Both the position numbers and the translations under genes were made by a program. The notes under the pieces were generated by a model. That model was not told the DNA's origin. It did no database searches and saw only the letters and a program-made list of their open reading frames with translations. Of a stretch of DNA of 32,182 bases, positions 15,162 to 24,201 are shown piece after piece (positions within the stretch are counted from its first letter, which is position 1; every line of letters begins with the position of its first letter). The stretch covers positions 1-32,182 of the forward strand of contig JAFZNK010000141.1 of the NCBI GenBank assembly GCA_017550965.1, in the 5' to 3' direction. Origin of the DNA: Thermoguttaceae bacterium. GTDB taxonomy: Bacteria; Planctomycetota; Planctomycetia; Pirellulales; Thermoguttaceae.

Positions 15162-16328
15162 TTATTTGTCGCTCTTCTCTTTCTCGTCAGTTTGTTTGGG
15201 ATTCTTTTTTTCCGGGAAGAAATCTTTGACAAACTGTTTGAGATTCGCGCTAAACGACTTGCGGCCTTTCAAGACGGAATCCCCTTCGTATTCCGCCAAC
15301 TTGCGCAAAATCGCCTCGTGTTCCGGCTTGATCTTGGTCGGAACTTCGATGACCACCTGGATCAGAAGGTCGCCGGCGAAGTTGCGGCGCGGAATCGGCA
15401 TTCCGCGGCCTTTAAGACGAATGATCTCGCCGTTTTGCGTGCCGGCCGGAATTTTAATTTTCTCGACGCCGTCAAGCGTCGGAACTTCAATCTCCGCGCC
15501 CAACGCCGCCTGCGCGTACCCGATTGGAATTTGGCAAATAAGATCCTGGCCTTCGCGACGGAACAGAGGATGCTTCTTGATCTGAATGAACACGTAGCAA
15601 TCGCCCGAAGGACCGCCGTTGGGGCTTCGATCCCCTTCCCCCTGAATGCGCAGTCGGACGCCGCTGTCGACGCCCGCGGGAATGCGCACTTCCAGCGTAA
15701 CTTCTTTGGACGTCAGCCCGGAACCGCGGCAATCGACGCACGGCTGTTCGATAACCGTTCCCCGGCCGCCGCATTTCGGGCACGTCGTCTGGATCGAAAA
15801 GATGCCCGTCGACTGCTGAACGCGCCCGCGTCCGCCGCAGTATTTGCACACTTCCGGCTTCGTGCCCGGCTTCACGCCGCTGCCGCCGCACGTCTTGCAA
15901 ACTTCGTGACGACGGAACTTAATCTCTTTGGAAACGCCCTTGGCCGCTTCGTGAAGGTCGAGCGTGACGCCGCACCGAACGTCGGCGCCCTGACGCGCTC
16001 CGGAAGAGCGTCCGCCCCCTCCGAAGAAATCGCCGAAAAGATCGCCAAACGCGCCGAAAATGTCGCCGACGTCCTGGAACGCGGGCCCCCCGCCGTTGCG
16101 ATCGAGCCCGGCTTTTCCGTAACGGTCGTAAATCTCCTTCTTTTCAGGATCTTTAAGAACTTCAAACGCTTCGGCGCATAATTTGAATTTCTCAACCGCT
16201 TCTTCGTCGCCGGGATTAAGGTCGGGGTGATATTTTCGCGCCGTCTTGCGATACGCCGACGCGATCTCCTCGGCGGTCGCCGTGCGATCGATTCCAAGTA
16301 ATGCGTAATAATCGACTTCTTCAGCCAT
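15162..16328 (-). CDS. dnaJ: Chaperone protein DnaJ
   Basis: A 388-residue type I DnaJ that delivers clients to DnaK and stimulates its ATPase. The J domain has DYYALLGIDRTATAEEIASA and the HPD motif in RKYHPDLNPGD, followed by a Gly/Phe-rich region (FGDFFGGGG). Four CxxCxGxG zinc repeats follow: CKTCGGSG, CKYCGGRG, CPKCGGRG and CVDCRGSG. The C-terminal client domains include VRLRIQGEGD and LIQVVIEVPTKI. The start is placed at 16328 (MAEEVDYY), whose ribosome site GGAATGAG overlaps an in-frame ATG three codons earlier. It leads the operon with grpE, fmdB and yacG. A palindrome at 16350-16367 lies just upstream and may be its operator. Confidence 0.97.
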   Translation of the reverse strand: MAEEVDYYALLGIDRTATAEEIASAYRKTARKYHPDLNPGDEEAVEKFKLCAEAFEVLKDPEKKEIYDRYGKAGLDRNGGGPAFQDVGDIFGAFGDLFGDFFGGGGRSSGARQGADVRCGVTLDLHEAAKGVSKEIKFRRHEVCKTCGGSGVKPGTKPEVCKYCGGRGRVQQSTGIFSIQTTCPKCGGRGTVIEQPCVDCRGSGLTSKEVTLEVRIPAGVDSGVRLRIQGEGDRSPNGGPSGDCYVFIQIKKHPLFRREGQDLICQIPIGYAQAALGAEIEVPTLDGVEKIKIPAGTQNGEIIRLKGRGMPIPRRNFAGDLLIQVVIEVPTKIKPEHEAILRKLAEYEGDSVLKGRKSFSANLKQFVKDFFPEKKNPKQTDEKEKSDK

Positions 16329-16349
16329 TGATCTCATTCCAAACGCTGT

Positions 16350-16367
16350 CGCTAACCGACGTTAGCG
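16350..16367. promoter_or_regulatory. Palindrome upstream of dnaJ (possible operator)
   Basis: CGCTAACCGACGTTAGCG is a 7-bp perfect inverted repeat with a 4-base centre, 22 bases before the dnaJ start. It is not the CIRCE heat-shock element, whose half-site is TTAGCACTC. It could bind a regulator or form an mRNA hairpin in the dnaJ leader. The evidence is symmetry and position. Confidence 0.4.
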
Positions 16368-16455
16368 GACGCGCCCTTCGTCTTCGAACGTTTGCGAAAA
16401 CAAAGAGCCAATTTTCAATTCGCGCCCAACGCGACCAAACGCGCGTCCCGCTTAT

Positions 16456-16490
16456 AAAAACAGATTCGCCCGTCCAGGCGAGCGAATCTG
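16456..16490 (-). terminator. Strong rho-independent terminator after groEL1
   Basis: On the minus strand CAGATTCGC pairs perfectly with GCGAATCTG (16482-16490 with 16461-16469) and is followed by TTTTT and TATAAG. It separates the groE cluster from the dnaJ operon. Confidence 0.92.
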
Positions 16491-16566
16491 AAACGTTCCC
16501 AACTCGTTGCGTCGGGCGTTATAACTACTTAGCCTTTAACGGCTAACGGCGTCGCGCCGAACTCCG

Positions 16567-18186
<1,620 letters not shown>

Positions 18187-18214
18187 TTATATGGTCTTAG
18201 GAGCGCGAGGAAAA

Positions 18215-18229
18215 GAAGCGTTTCGCTTC
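18215..18229 (-). other. Hairpin with short T run before groEL1
   Basis: On the minus strand GAAGCG, AAA, CGCTTC form a 6-bp hairpin followed by TTTT, 40 bases before the groEL1 start. It could act as a weak intrinsic terminator or attenuator between groES and groEL1. Confidence 0.35.
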
Positions 18230-18270
18230 AATCACGCCTCGTCGCCTCCGGATATATTGAAAGGGAAAAG

Positions 18271-18342
18271 TTCCTTGCGTCCCCGTCGGCAAAGCCGAAA
18301 GAAAGGAAAAAACAACCTGCGACGGTTCGTGGACGCAAGGAA
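18271..18342 (-). promoter_or_regulatory. Long hairpin between groES and groEL1
   Basis: TTCCTTGCGTCC (18271-18282) is matched by its exact reverse complement GGACGCAAGGAA (18331-18342). Inside it CCGTCG (18283-18288) pairs with CGACGG (18320-18325) after a 5-base bulge. In the transcript this forms a stem of about 18 bp starting 13 bases after the groES stop, followed by a pyrimidine-rich CTTTTCCCTTT. It may be an attenuator, a stability element protecting the groEL2-groES mRNA, or a processing site. Confidence 0.55.
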
Positions 18343-18355
18343 ACAGGAGACAAGA

Positions 18356-18670
18356 TCACGCGGTCTTGACGACTTTCGCAAGGACGTCGCTCTCGCGGAG
18401 AATCTTATATTGAACGCCGTCGACTTCGACGTCGGATCCGGAATACTTGCCGTAGATAACCTCGTCGCCGACGCCGACGCTCATTTCCGCGAGTTTGCCG
18501 TTGTCAAGGAGACGACCCGCGCCCGCCGCGACGACCGTGCCGCGTTGGGGTTTTTCTTTCGCGCTGTCGGGAAGGAAGATGCCGCCGGCGGTCTTTTCTT
18601 CAGCGTCCAACGGTTCGACAACAAGACGATCTTCCAAAGGTTTCAGGTTCAGATTTTTCTTAGCAGACAT
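18356..18670 (-). CDS. groES: Co-chaperonin GroES
   Basis: A 104-residue co-chaperonin that caps the GroEL ring. It has [20 protein letters not shown], the mobile loop [18 protein letters not shown] with the GroEL-binding IFLP, then [14 protein letters not shown] and the closing [13 protein letters not shown]. Length fits the family (about 95-105). GAAAGGA lies 7 bases before the ATG. The gene sits between two groEL copies on the same strand, so it may serve both rings. Its ribosome binding region is part of a 13-base sequence whose complement lies just after the gene, which suggests regulation by long-range mRNA pairing. Confidence 0.98.
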   Translation of the reverse strand: MSAKKNLNLKPLEDRLVVEPLDAEEKTAGGIFLPDSAKEKPQRGTVVAAGAGRLLDNGKLAEMSVGVGDEVIYGKYSGSDVEVDGVQYKILRESDVLAKVVKTA

Positions 18671-18678
18671 GTTAACGT

Positions 18679-18691
18679 CCTTTCAATATAT
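18679..18691 (-). promoter_or_regulatory. groES ribosome-site segment with a distant complement at 18252-18264
   Basis: On the minus strand ATATATTGAAAGG covers the groES Shine-Dalgarno. The reverse complement CCTTTCAATATAT occurs on the same strand 7 bases past the long hairpin downstream of groES (complement 18252-18264). In the mRNA the two could form a 13-bp duplex that hides the groES ribosome site. Confidence 0.4.
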
Positions 18692-18775
18692 ATAATTGCG
18701 TTTGTTTTTGGAGGAAATTTCGCGCCGACGCGCTACGTCGACGCGACTGGTAAACTTTTAGCGGAGAGGCGCGGA

Positions 18776-20437
18776 TCAGAAACCGCCCATGCCTCCCATG
18801 CCGCCGCCCATGCCGCCCATCGCGTTCGGATCGGCGGGAGCCGCGGGCTCTTCTTTCGGAATTTCCGTCAGGACGCACGAGGTCGTCAGCAGAAGCGCGG
18901 CGACGCTCGACGCGTTTTGAAGCGCGGTGCGCACGACCTTCGCGGGGTCGATAACGCCCGCTTCAACGAGATCGCAGTAGGCGTCTTTGTCGGCGTCGTA
19001 ACCGTCGTTCTTGCCTTTCATCTGGCGAACGCGATTGACCACGACGGAACCTTCGACTCCGGCGTTTATAGCGATTTCGCGAATCGGCGCTTCGAGAGCG
19101 CGCTTGACGATCTGAACGCCGTAAGCTTCGTCTTCGACGGCGCAGTCGATATTTTTGAGCGCGTCCGCGGCGCGGAGCAACATAACGCCGCCGCCGGGAA
19201 CGACGCCTTCTTCGAGCGCGGCTTTCGTCGCGGCCTGAGCGTCTTCATAGAGGTACTTGCGCTCTTTCATTTCCGACTCGGTCGCCGCGCCGACGTTGAT
19301 GCGCGCGACGCCGCCCGCCAACTTCGCAAGTCGTTCCTGCAGCTTCTCTTTGTCGTACGAGCTTGTCGTCTTTTCGATCTCCGCGCGAATTTGAGCGGCG
19401 CGCGAATCGACTTCGGTCTTGGCGCCCGCGCCGCCGACAATCGTCGTGTGTTCGCCGGTAACGACGATCTTCTTCGCGCGACCAAGGTCGGCGAGCTGAA
19501 CGGCGTCAAGTTGAACGCCAAGATCTTTATAGACGGCGGTCGCGCCGGTCAACACGGCGATATCGCCAAGCATCGCCTTACGACGGTCGCCGTATCCGGG
19601 AGCCTTGACCGCGCAAACTTGCAAAACGCCGCGCAACTTATTGACGACCAGCGTCGCGAGCGCTTCGCCTTCGACGTCTTCGGCGACGATGAAGAGCGGC
19701 TTGCTCTGCTTGCTGATTTGTTCGAGAAGAGGAATCAACGACTTCGCGTTGGAAATCTTATCTTCGAAAACGAGGATGAGCGGATCTTCCAATTCGACTT
19801 TTTGATCGTCGACGTTCGTAACGAAATGGGGAGAAAGATAACCGCGATCGAACTGCATGCCCTCGACGACGTCGACGTACGTCTCGAATTGCTTGCCTTC
19901 TTCGACCGTGATCACGCCGTTCTTACCGACTTTAATAAAGGCGTCGGCGAGAATCTGGCCGATCGTGGAGTCGTTGTTGCCGGCGATCGTCGCGACCTGC
20001 GCGATTTCCTTACGGCTCTTGTCGTTGACCGGAGTCGCCTGTTTGTCAATATATTCGCCGACGATCGCGGACGCTTTTTGAATGCCGCGCGAAAGAGCCA
20101 TCGGATCGGCTCCGGCGGCGACCATCTTCAATCCCTCGAGGTAGATCGCTTCGGCGAGGACCGTAGCGGTCGTCGTGCCGTCGCCTGCGGCCTGATTCGT
20201 CTTCGAGGCGGCTTGTTTAACTAACTGCGCGCCCAAATTCTCTTCGGGATCTTCAAGCGCGATATCTTCAGCGACCGTAACGCCGTCTTTCGTAACTTTG
20301 GGAGCGCCCCAACCTTTGTCCAAAACGACGTTTCTACCGCGAGGCCCCAAGGTGCTTTTTACGGCGCGAGCCAATTTAACGACGCCTTCGGCAATCGGGC
20401 GACGCGCGGCGTCATCGAACGACATTTTCTTTGCCAC
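18776..20437 (-). CDS. groEL: Chaperonin GroEL paralog 2 (with GGM tail)
   Basis: A 553-residue GroEL and the more canonical of the two copies. The ATP site has [29 protein letters not shown] and [15 protein letters not shown]; the apical domain has [29 protein letters not shown] is in the C-terminal equatorial part. It ends in the chamber tail [18 protein letters not shown]. The start is a GTG at 20437 with AAGGAG 8 bases upstream. It is first of groEL2-groES-groEL1, with 105 bases before groES, and is likely the main housekeeping chaperonin. No CIRCE element is seen upstream; heat control, if any, must use another signal. A small AU hairpin (CTTAT with ATAAG) touches its ribosome site. Confidence 0.98.
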   Translation of the reverse strand: MAKKMSFDDAARRPIAEGVVKLARAVKSTLGPRGRNVVLDKGWGAPKVTKDGVTVAEDIALEDPEENLGAQLVKQAASKTNQAAGDGTTTATVLAEAIYLEGLKMVAAGADPMALSRGIQKASAIVGEYIDKQATPVNDKSRKEIAQVATIAGNNDSTIGQILADAFIKVGKNGVITVEEGKQFETYVDVVEGMQFDRGYLSPHFVTNVDDQKVELEDPLILVFEDKISNAKSLIPLLEQISKQSKPLFIVAEDVEGEALATLVVNKLRGVLQVCAVKAPGYGDRRKAMLGDIAVLTGATAVYKDLGVQLDAVQLADLGRAKKIVVTGEHTTIVGGAGAKTEVDSRAAQIRAEIEKTTSSYDKEKLQERLAKLAGGVARINVGAATESEMKERKYLYEDAQAATKAALEEGVVPGGGVMLLRAADALKNIDCAVEDEAYGVQIVKRALEAPIREIAINAGVEGSVVVNRVRQMKGKNDGYDADKDAYCDLVEAGVIDPAKVVRTALQNASSVAALLLTTSCVLTEIPKEEPAAPADPNAMGGMGGGMGGMGGF

Positions 20438-20801
20438 GGTATACTCCTTATATGTAAATAAGTCTTATGTCTTTATGGAAGCGCCAAACGACGCCGAAAC
20501 AAACTGACGTAAGTTTCACGCGTCTTAACGCGCTTGACAGGTTCTAATGCAGACTAAGCGCCAAAAACATCTCGCGAAGATTATCTTTTTCGTTTTTTTT
20601 ATTCTTACGGAGAAAAAACGTTATTTTCGCGCGCTTTTATGAGTATCCAGAGAAAAAAAGAAAAATAGATAAACTTGAAAAAAGAAGTTTCTACCGCCGG
20701 GCGCGGCGGCGTCAATTTGGCAGGAACGGAAATATTCAACGCGCAGATTAAAAAAGGCGCCGCGTTTTCCACGGCGCCTCGTGAGAAAAACTCGCGAAAA
20801 A
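20438..20801. other. Intergenic region upstream of groEL2
   Basis: These 364 bases hold the groEL2 leader (20438-20640) and the spoVG terminator (20750-20779). Between them lie A-rich purine tracts (20648-20690) and a weak inverted repeat, GCGCTT at 20530 with AAGCGC at 20556. I see no gene, no CIRCE element and no clear sigma-70 promoter pair for groEL2, although transcription must start here. Confidence 0.55.
20750..20779 (-). terminator. Rho-independent terminator after spoVG
   Basis: On the minus strand AGGCGCCG pairs with CGGCGCCT (20772-20779 with 20755-20762) around a 9-base loop and runs into six T (complement 20750-20755). It ends the vanZ-nudix-ispE-spoVG unit 22 bases after the spoVG stop. 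Confidence 0.9.
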
Positions 20802-21233
20802 TTACGGCTCGAACCCTTCGGGGTAGTCGTCGTACGTCGAAATGTACCCCGGCTCCAGCGCGAGAACTTTTTCCCGTTCATAGGCGTCGATAATCGCGCG
20901 ATGAATTACGTCGCGAGCCGGCGCGTTAATGGGATGAACGATATCGACGTACATCTTCTGAGGCGACATGTCCGAAAAGTCGCCAAGGCGAGCCAATTCA
21001 AATCCGCATTGAGCGCAGAAATTCGATCCGACGGGATTTTTTTGACGACAATTAGGGCAACGAGTCGTCATTTTTCGACTCGGCATCGCGATAAAATAGC
21101 CCTGATTCCCCTCTAAAATCTTCAGATCGCGCACAACAAAGGCGTTGTCAAAGGTTATTGAACAGAAAGCGCGTAGACGTTGACGAACGGCGTCGCCGTC
21201 GATTAATTTGATTCGAATTTCAGTGATTCTCAT
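20802..21233 (-). CDS. spoVG: SpoVG family RNA/DNA-binding protein with inserted zinc ribbon
   Basis: The N-terminus MRITEIRIKLIDG and RLRAFCSITFDNAFVVRDLK, then GYFIAMPSRK, match SpoVG, a small nucleic-acid-binding regulator known from Bacillus, Staphylococcus and Borrelia. After MPSRK comes an insertion with CPNC (59-62) and CAQC (73-76), a four-Cys zinc ribbon, before the family resumes with YVDIVHPINAPARDVIHRAI. The total is 143 residues, against about 95 for Bacillus SpoVG. The start is put at 21233 because SpoVG proteins begin at this methionine; a longer frame to 21269 adds 12 unrelated residues. No strong ribosome site is seen. It lies 70 bases after ispE; ispE and spoVG are also close together in Bacillus. 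A terminator follows. Confidence 0.93.
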   Translation of the reverse strand: MRITEIRIKLIDGDAVRQRLRAFCSITFDNAFVVRDLKILEGNQGYFIAMPSRKMTTRCPNCRQKNPVGSNFCAQCGFELARLGDFSDMSPQKMYVDIVHPINAPARDVIHRAIIDAYEREKVLALEPGYISTYDDYPEGFEP

Positions 21234-21303
21234 TCGAATTGATCTTTCAAGTATATATGGAGACGGCAAAGCCCCCTAATCGCTTGCCGAAATCTCCGTC
21301 GAC

Positions 21304-22251
21304 TCATATCGTTTTAGCTGTGTAAACGCGATCGCCGTTTGCGGACTCGCTCAATAAGCGCGCCGCCCGATTGGCGGACGCTTCGTCCGGATATATCGCG
21401 AATAAAGCCGTGCCGCTCCCGCTCATCTGAACGCCCAACGCGCCCGTCGAGAGCAAAAGCTCGCGACGCGGCTCAAGACCGTCCCAAAGTTCGGACGCCG
21501 GTTGTTCCAACCGGTTAAACAGTCGTCCGGCGACGATTTTCGCGGCTTCCGAACCCCCGTTCGAACGTTGCGAAATCTCAAAAGCGCGCGAGATTTCGGC
21601 GCAAAAATCGTCAAGCGACTTCCTGGGCTCGTCCGTCGTCGCGTCGGCGTAACGCCGATAAACGGCGGGAGTCGAGAGCCCCTCTTGCGGTTTCAACAGG
21701 ACGAGCGACAAGCGCGGAATCTCCAACGGTTCGACTAATTCGCCGCGCCCCCGACCGACCGAGCCGCCCTTTTCCAGGAAAAGCGCGACGTCGCTGCCGA
21801 CGCGTCCGGCGATCGTCTGTAGACGCTTCGTTGACACAAGGCCCCCAGACGCAATGTTAGACACCGCCAACCCGCTCGCGGCGTCGCTCGATCCGCCCCC
21901 TAAACCGGATTTTATTGGAATTTTTTTGAAGATCCGGCACTTTAGCCCAAATTTACCGGTAAAATCATTACAATCAGAACAAAAAAAAGAGAACGCTTTT
22001 GCGACCAAATTTTTCTCGTCGCATGGAATCTCGGCGTCTGGGTTTCCAGATTCGTCGAAACACTCGAGCTCCAACCCCGGCTTTTCGGTTCGTTCAAATT
22101 CCAGTCGATCGCAGAGATCCAGCTGCGCGACGACCGTTTCGATATCGTGGTATCCGTCGGGGCGTTTGCCCAAAATTTCAAAAAATAAATTAATCTTGGC
22201 CGGCGCCCACGCGCGCCAACGCCGTCCTTCTTCGACAACTTCTATTTTCAT
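21304..22251 (-). CDS. ispE: 4-diphosphocytidyl-2-C-methyl-D-erythritol kinase
   Basis: A 315-residue GHMP kinase that phosphorylates CDP-methylerythritol in the MEP route to isoprenoids. Seen are the entry strand WAPAKINLFFEILGKRPDGYH (17-37 region), the ATP-binding glycine loop PIKSGLGGGSSDAASGL (112-128), GSDVALFL with the likely catalytic Asp, and the C-terminal VQMSGSGTALFAIYP. Family length is about 280-300, so this is slightly long. The ATG lies 8 bases past the stop of the 47-residue membrane peptide gene, and spoVG follows, so it belongs to the vanZ-nudix-peptide-ispE-spoVG unit. The ribosome site is weak, suggesting coupling to the preceding gene. Confidence 0.97.
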   Translation of the reverse strand: MKIEVVEEGRRWRAWAPAKINLFFEILGKRPDGYHDIETVVAQLDLCDRLEFERTEKPGLELECFDESGNPDAEIPCDEKNLVAKAFSFFCSDCNDFTGKFGLKCRIFKKIPIKSGLGGGSSDAASGLAVSNIASGGLVSTKRLQTIAGRVGSDVALFLEKGGSVGRGRGELVEPLEIPRLSLVLLKPQEGLSTPAVYRRYADATTDEPRKSLDDFCAEISRAFEISQRSNGGSEAAKIVAGRLFNRLEQPASELWDGLEPRRELLLSTGALGVQMSGSGTALFAIYPDEASANRAARLLSESANGDRVYTAKTI

Positions 22252-22259
22252 AAGATTAT

Positions 22260-22403
22260 TTAAGAATCAGAATCCGAACGTTCTTTACGGAAGAGCCGCG
22301 CGATCGCGTAAACGGCGACGCCCAATTCAACGAGTACCAGAACCGTCGCGATCGCAAACGCGGTCATTAACCCCAAAGCTTTCAAAACGACGAAAAAAAA
22401 CAT
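22260..22403 (-). CDS. Small single-pass membrane protein, 47 aa
   Basis: Too short to stand out on its own, but supported by context. An ATG (complement 22401-22403) has GGAAGAG about 6 bases upstream; the peptide is one hydrophobic helix (LMTAFAIATVLVLVELGVAVYAIA, within residues 12-35) and a charged end RLFRKERSDSDS. It fills the gap between nudix (ends 22420) and ispE (starts 22251), with 16 and 8 bases either side, as expected for an operon gene. No family is recognised. Confidence 0.6.
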   Translation of the reverse strand: MFFFVVLKALGLMTAFAIATVLVLVELGVAVYAIARLFRKERSDSDS

Positions 22404-22419
22404 CGAATCTCTTCCCCTG

Positions 22420-22905
22420 TTACGCCAACGCGATCTCGCCGGCGACAATTTTTCGCACGATCGCAAGATTATTCGACAAAAAGTCGGGATCGTCGAGCAA
22501 ATCGACAAGCGCGCGCCATTCGTACCCCGCGACCTCTTCCGGCTGAACGACGATTCGAAGAGCGTCGGGATCTCGTTCGACGCTTTCTGCGCTAAACCAA
22601 TACAGCGGCGCGCCGCTCGGGGTCGTGTTCTCGGCGAGAAACCGCACGACGCGCACGTCGATTCCGACTTCCTCGCGAAATTCCCGACAAACCGCTTCCT
22701 CGGGGCTCTCGCCCTGCTCCACGCCCCCGCCGGGAAAACAAAGCGCGCCCGGAGCCGCGACGTTTGCCGAACGCCGGATGACAAGCGTCTCCATACGAGA
22801 AAAATCGATTTTTTGACCCGGCGAAAGAACAAACGGAGGACGCGGAAGAATCGCGACCGCGCCCATGCGTTTGGCGCGAATCGACGCGCCGGTCTCGCTA
22901 GTCAT
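22420..22905 (-). CDS. NUDIX hydrolase
   Basis: A 161-residue Nudix protein that should hydrolyse a nucleoside diphosphate linked to another group. The full Nudix box is present (GX5EX7REUXEEXGU), seen as GGGVEQGESPEEAV then CREFREEVGI, with the metal-binding Glu pair in REEVG. The start is placed at 22905 (MTSETGASIR) since GAGG lies six bases upstream; it overlaps the end of the vanZ-like gene by 8 bases. A longer frame to 22965 has no ribosome site. The substrate cannot be predicted. The fold includes the usual GAVAIL strand near residue 15 and YEWRALVDLLDDPDF after the box. Confidence 0.93.
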   Translation of the reverse strand: MTSETGASIRAKRMGAVAILPRPPFVLSPGQKIDFSRMETLVIRRSANVAAPGALCFPGGGVEQGESPEEAVCREFREEVGIDVRVVRFLAENTTPSGAPLYWFSAESVERDPDALRIVVQPEEVAGYEWRALVDLLDDPDFLSNNLAIVRKIVAGEIALA

Positions 22906-23290
22906 GCGCGTCCTCTTTTTTCGACGGGCGTTCGAACCAGAACCGACGCAGGAGCCACGCGGCATAAAACCCCGCGCCCGCCCCGAGGACGTTTTGAACC
23001 ATATCCTGAAATTCGCAGAAACGACCGGTGTAGCGTTGCAATATTTCCGAACCGACGCCCCAAACGACGAGCAGAATGAACCAGGGCTTCAGGCGCAAAC
23101 GACGCAGCGCGACGCCGACAAGAACGCCGAGCACGACAAACGCCAAAAAGTGAATGACGTCAAAAACGTAACGCGCCGGCTTGGGAATCTGAGGAATAGG
23201 ATAAAGGAGCATATACGCCATGTAGAGAAAATAGCACCAGGCGCAAATCGTCGCGATCAGGCGTATTCGTCTGTACTTGGATGGATTCAT
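22898..23290 (-). CDS. VanZ-like family membrane protein
   Basis: A 130-residue protein with four hydrophobic helices, near residues 10-30, 43-62, 67-85 and 98-115. It carries VanZ-like signatures: DVIHFLAFVVLGVLVG, then EILQRYTGRFCEFQDMVQNVLGAGAG, where the E..Q...R..E..D...N pattern is typical. VanZ gives low-level teicoplanin resistance in enterococci, but most homologs have unknown roles. It is the first gene of the unit running to spoVG, and its stop overlaps the nudix start. No strong ribosome site is seen before the ATG. Confidence 0.88.
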   Translation of the reverse strand: MNPSKYRRIRLIATICAWCYFLYMAYMLLYPIPQIPKPARYVFDVIHFLAFVVLGVLVGVALRRLRLKPWFILLVVWGVGSEILQRYTGRFCEFQDMVQNVLGAGAGFYAAWLLRRFWFERPSKKEDAHD

Positions 23291-23489
23291 AAAACAACGC
23301 TCGCTTTCGAGGAACCTTCCCTCGTTTCTCTCGCGTCAATTGTATCGTAAAAAAAAGAAGGCGCCAGACGAGGACGCAAATTTTATAAATCGACCTAGAA
23401 CGAACGACTGAAAAACTCTATACTTCCGGGGCGACGGCTCCCAACGCCGCGCTTTTAAGTCGTTATCGAGAAAAAGAGGATTCCCAAGA

Positions 23490-24146
23490 ATGCAAGGAAC
23501 GTTTTTCAACTGCTTTATTTCCGCAATTGTCGGCGCGATCTCCGCGGCCGGGACGTCGTGGTATTTGGCGGAACACGCCGCGCCGACGGAAAACGCTCCG
23601 GCAGGCGTCGCCGCCGCCGATCAAAACCGATTCAAAGAGCTCGTCGTCGACTCGCTCGTCGTCAACGACAGCGTTCTTTTAGTCGACCCGGAAACGCAGA
23701 CGGCGACCCTTGAAATTAAAGACGGCTCGCTCTTCGCTCAAAGGGGACTCTACGCCGAAAAAGTCGGAGCCATGCGCGTCCTGGCGCAAAAGCTGCAGTC
23801 GACTCCGGAAGATCCCGTCGATATGACGAGCCCCGTCTTTGGAGAGCTTGCCATCAACGAAGACGGGGGCGCGTACCTCGCGCTCCTGAGTCCGCGCGAA
23901 AGCCACGCCGTTACGCTTGGGTTCGATAAAAACGAAAAAGGGTGCGTTCTCTCCAAAAACAACGACGACAATTCGATGGTCGCCCAGGCGGTCTTTCTTA
24001 AACCGTCAGCAAGCGAAGCGACCCAGCCGAACGCCAACGCGTTAGGCGCCGCGACGCCCCCCGCCGGAGGTCAGGCCGCTCCCGCCGACGCGACGACCGA
24101 CGCGCAAGCCGTCGCGGAAAGCCCGGAAGCGGCGCCGATTCAATAA
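23490..24146 (+). CDS. Membrane-anchored or secreted protein, unknown function (218 aa)
   Basis: The product starts with a hydrophobic helix (residues 5-22, FFNCFISAIVGAISAAGT) that could be an uncleaved anchor or signal. About residues 45-170 look beta-rich, with repeated short strands such as FKELVVDSLVVNDSVLLVDPE and FGELAINEDGGAYLALLS. The C-terminal 45 residues are an Ala/Pro-rich, low-complexity tail. I do not recognise a family; the middle resembles the short beta-repeat proteins common in planctomycetes. AGAGGA lies 9 bases before the ATG. A TATACT at 23419-23424 may be the -10 box of its promoter, but the -35 box is poor. An outer-membrane barrel gene follows 55 bases later on the same strand, so a shared envelope role is plausible. 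Confidence 0.8.
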   Translation: MQGTFFNCFISAIVGAISAAGTSWYLAEHAAPTENAPAGVAAADQNRFKELVVDSLVVNDSVLLVDPETQTATLEIKDGSLFAQRGLYAEKVGAMRVLAQKLQSTPEDPVDMTSPVFGELAINEDGGAYLALLSPRESHAVTLGFDKNEKGCVLSKNNDDNSMVAQAVFLKPSASEATQPNANALGAATPPAGGQAAPADATTDAQAVAESPEAAPIQ

Positions 24147-24201
24147 ACCCGCGTCCCCAATCGTTGTTTCCCCGTTAATATATTGTCAAAGGCTTGTCGA
24201 C

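Noticed and set aside
15192..16181. 329-codon plus-strand frame over dnaJ
   Set aside because: Shadow of dnaJ, whose J domain and zinc repeats are unmistakable.
20438..20640. CIRCE heat-shock operator before groEL2
   Set aside because: Looked for TTAGCACTC with its inverted partner here and before dnaJ; neither half was found.
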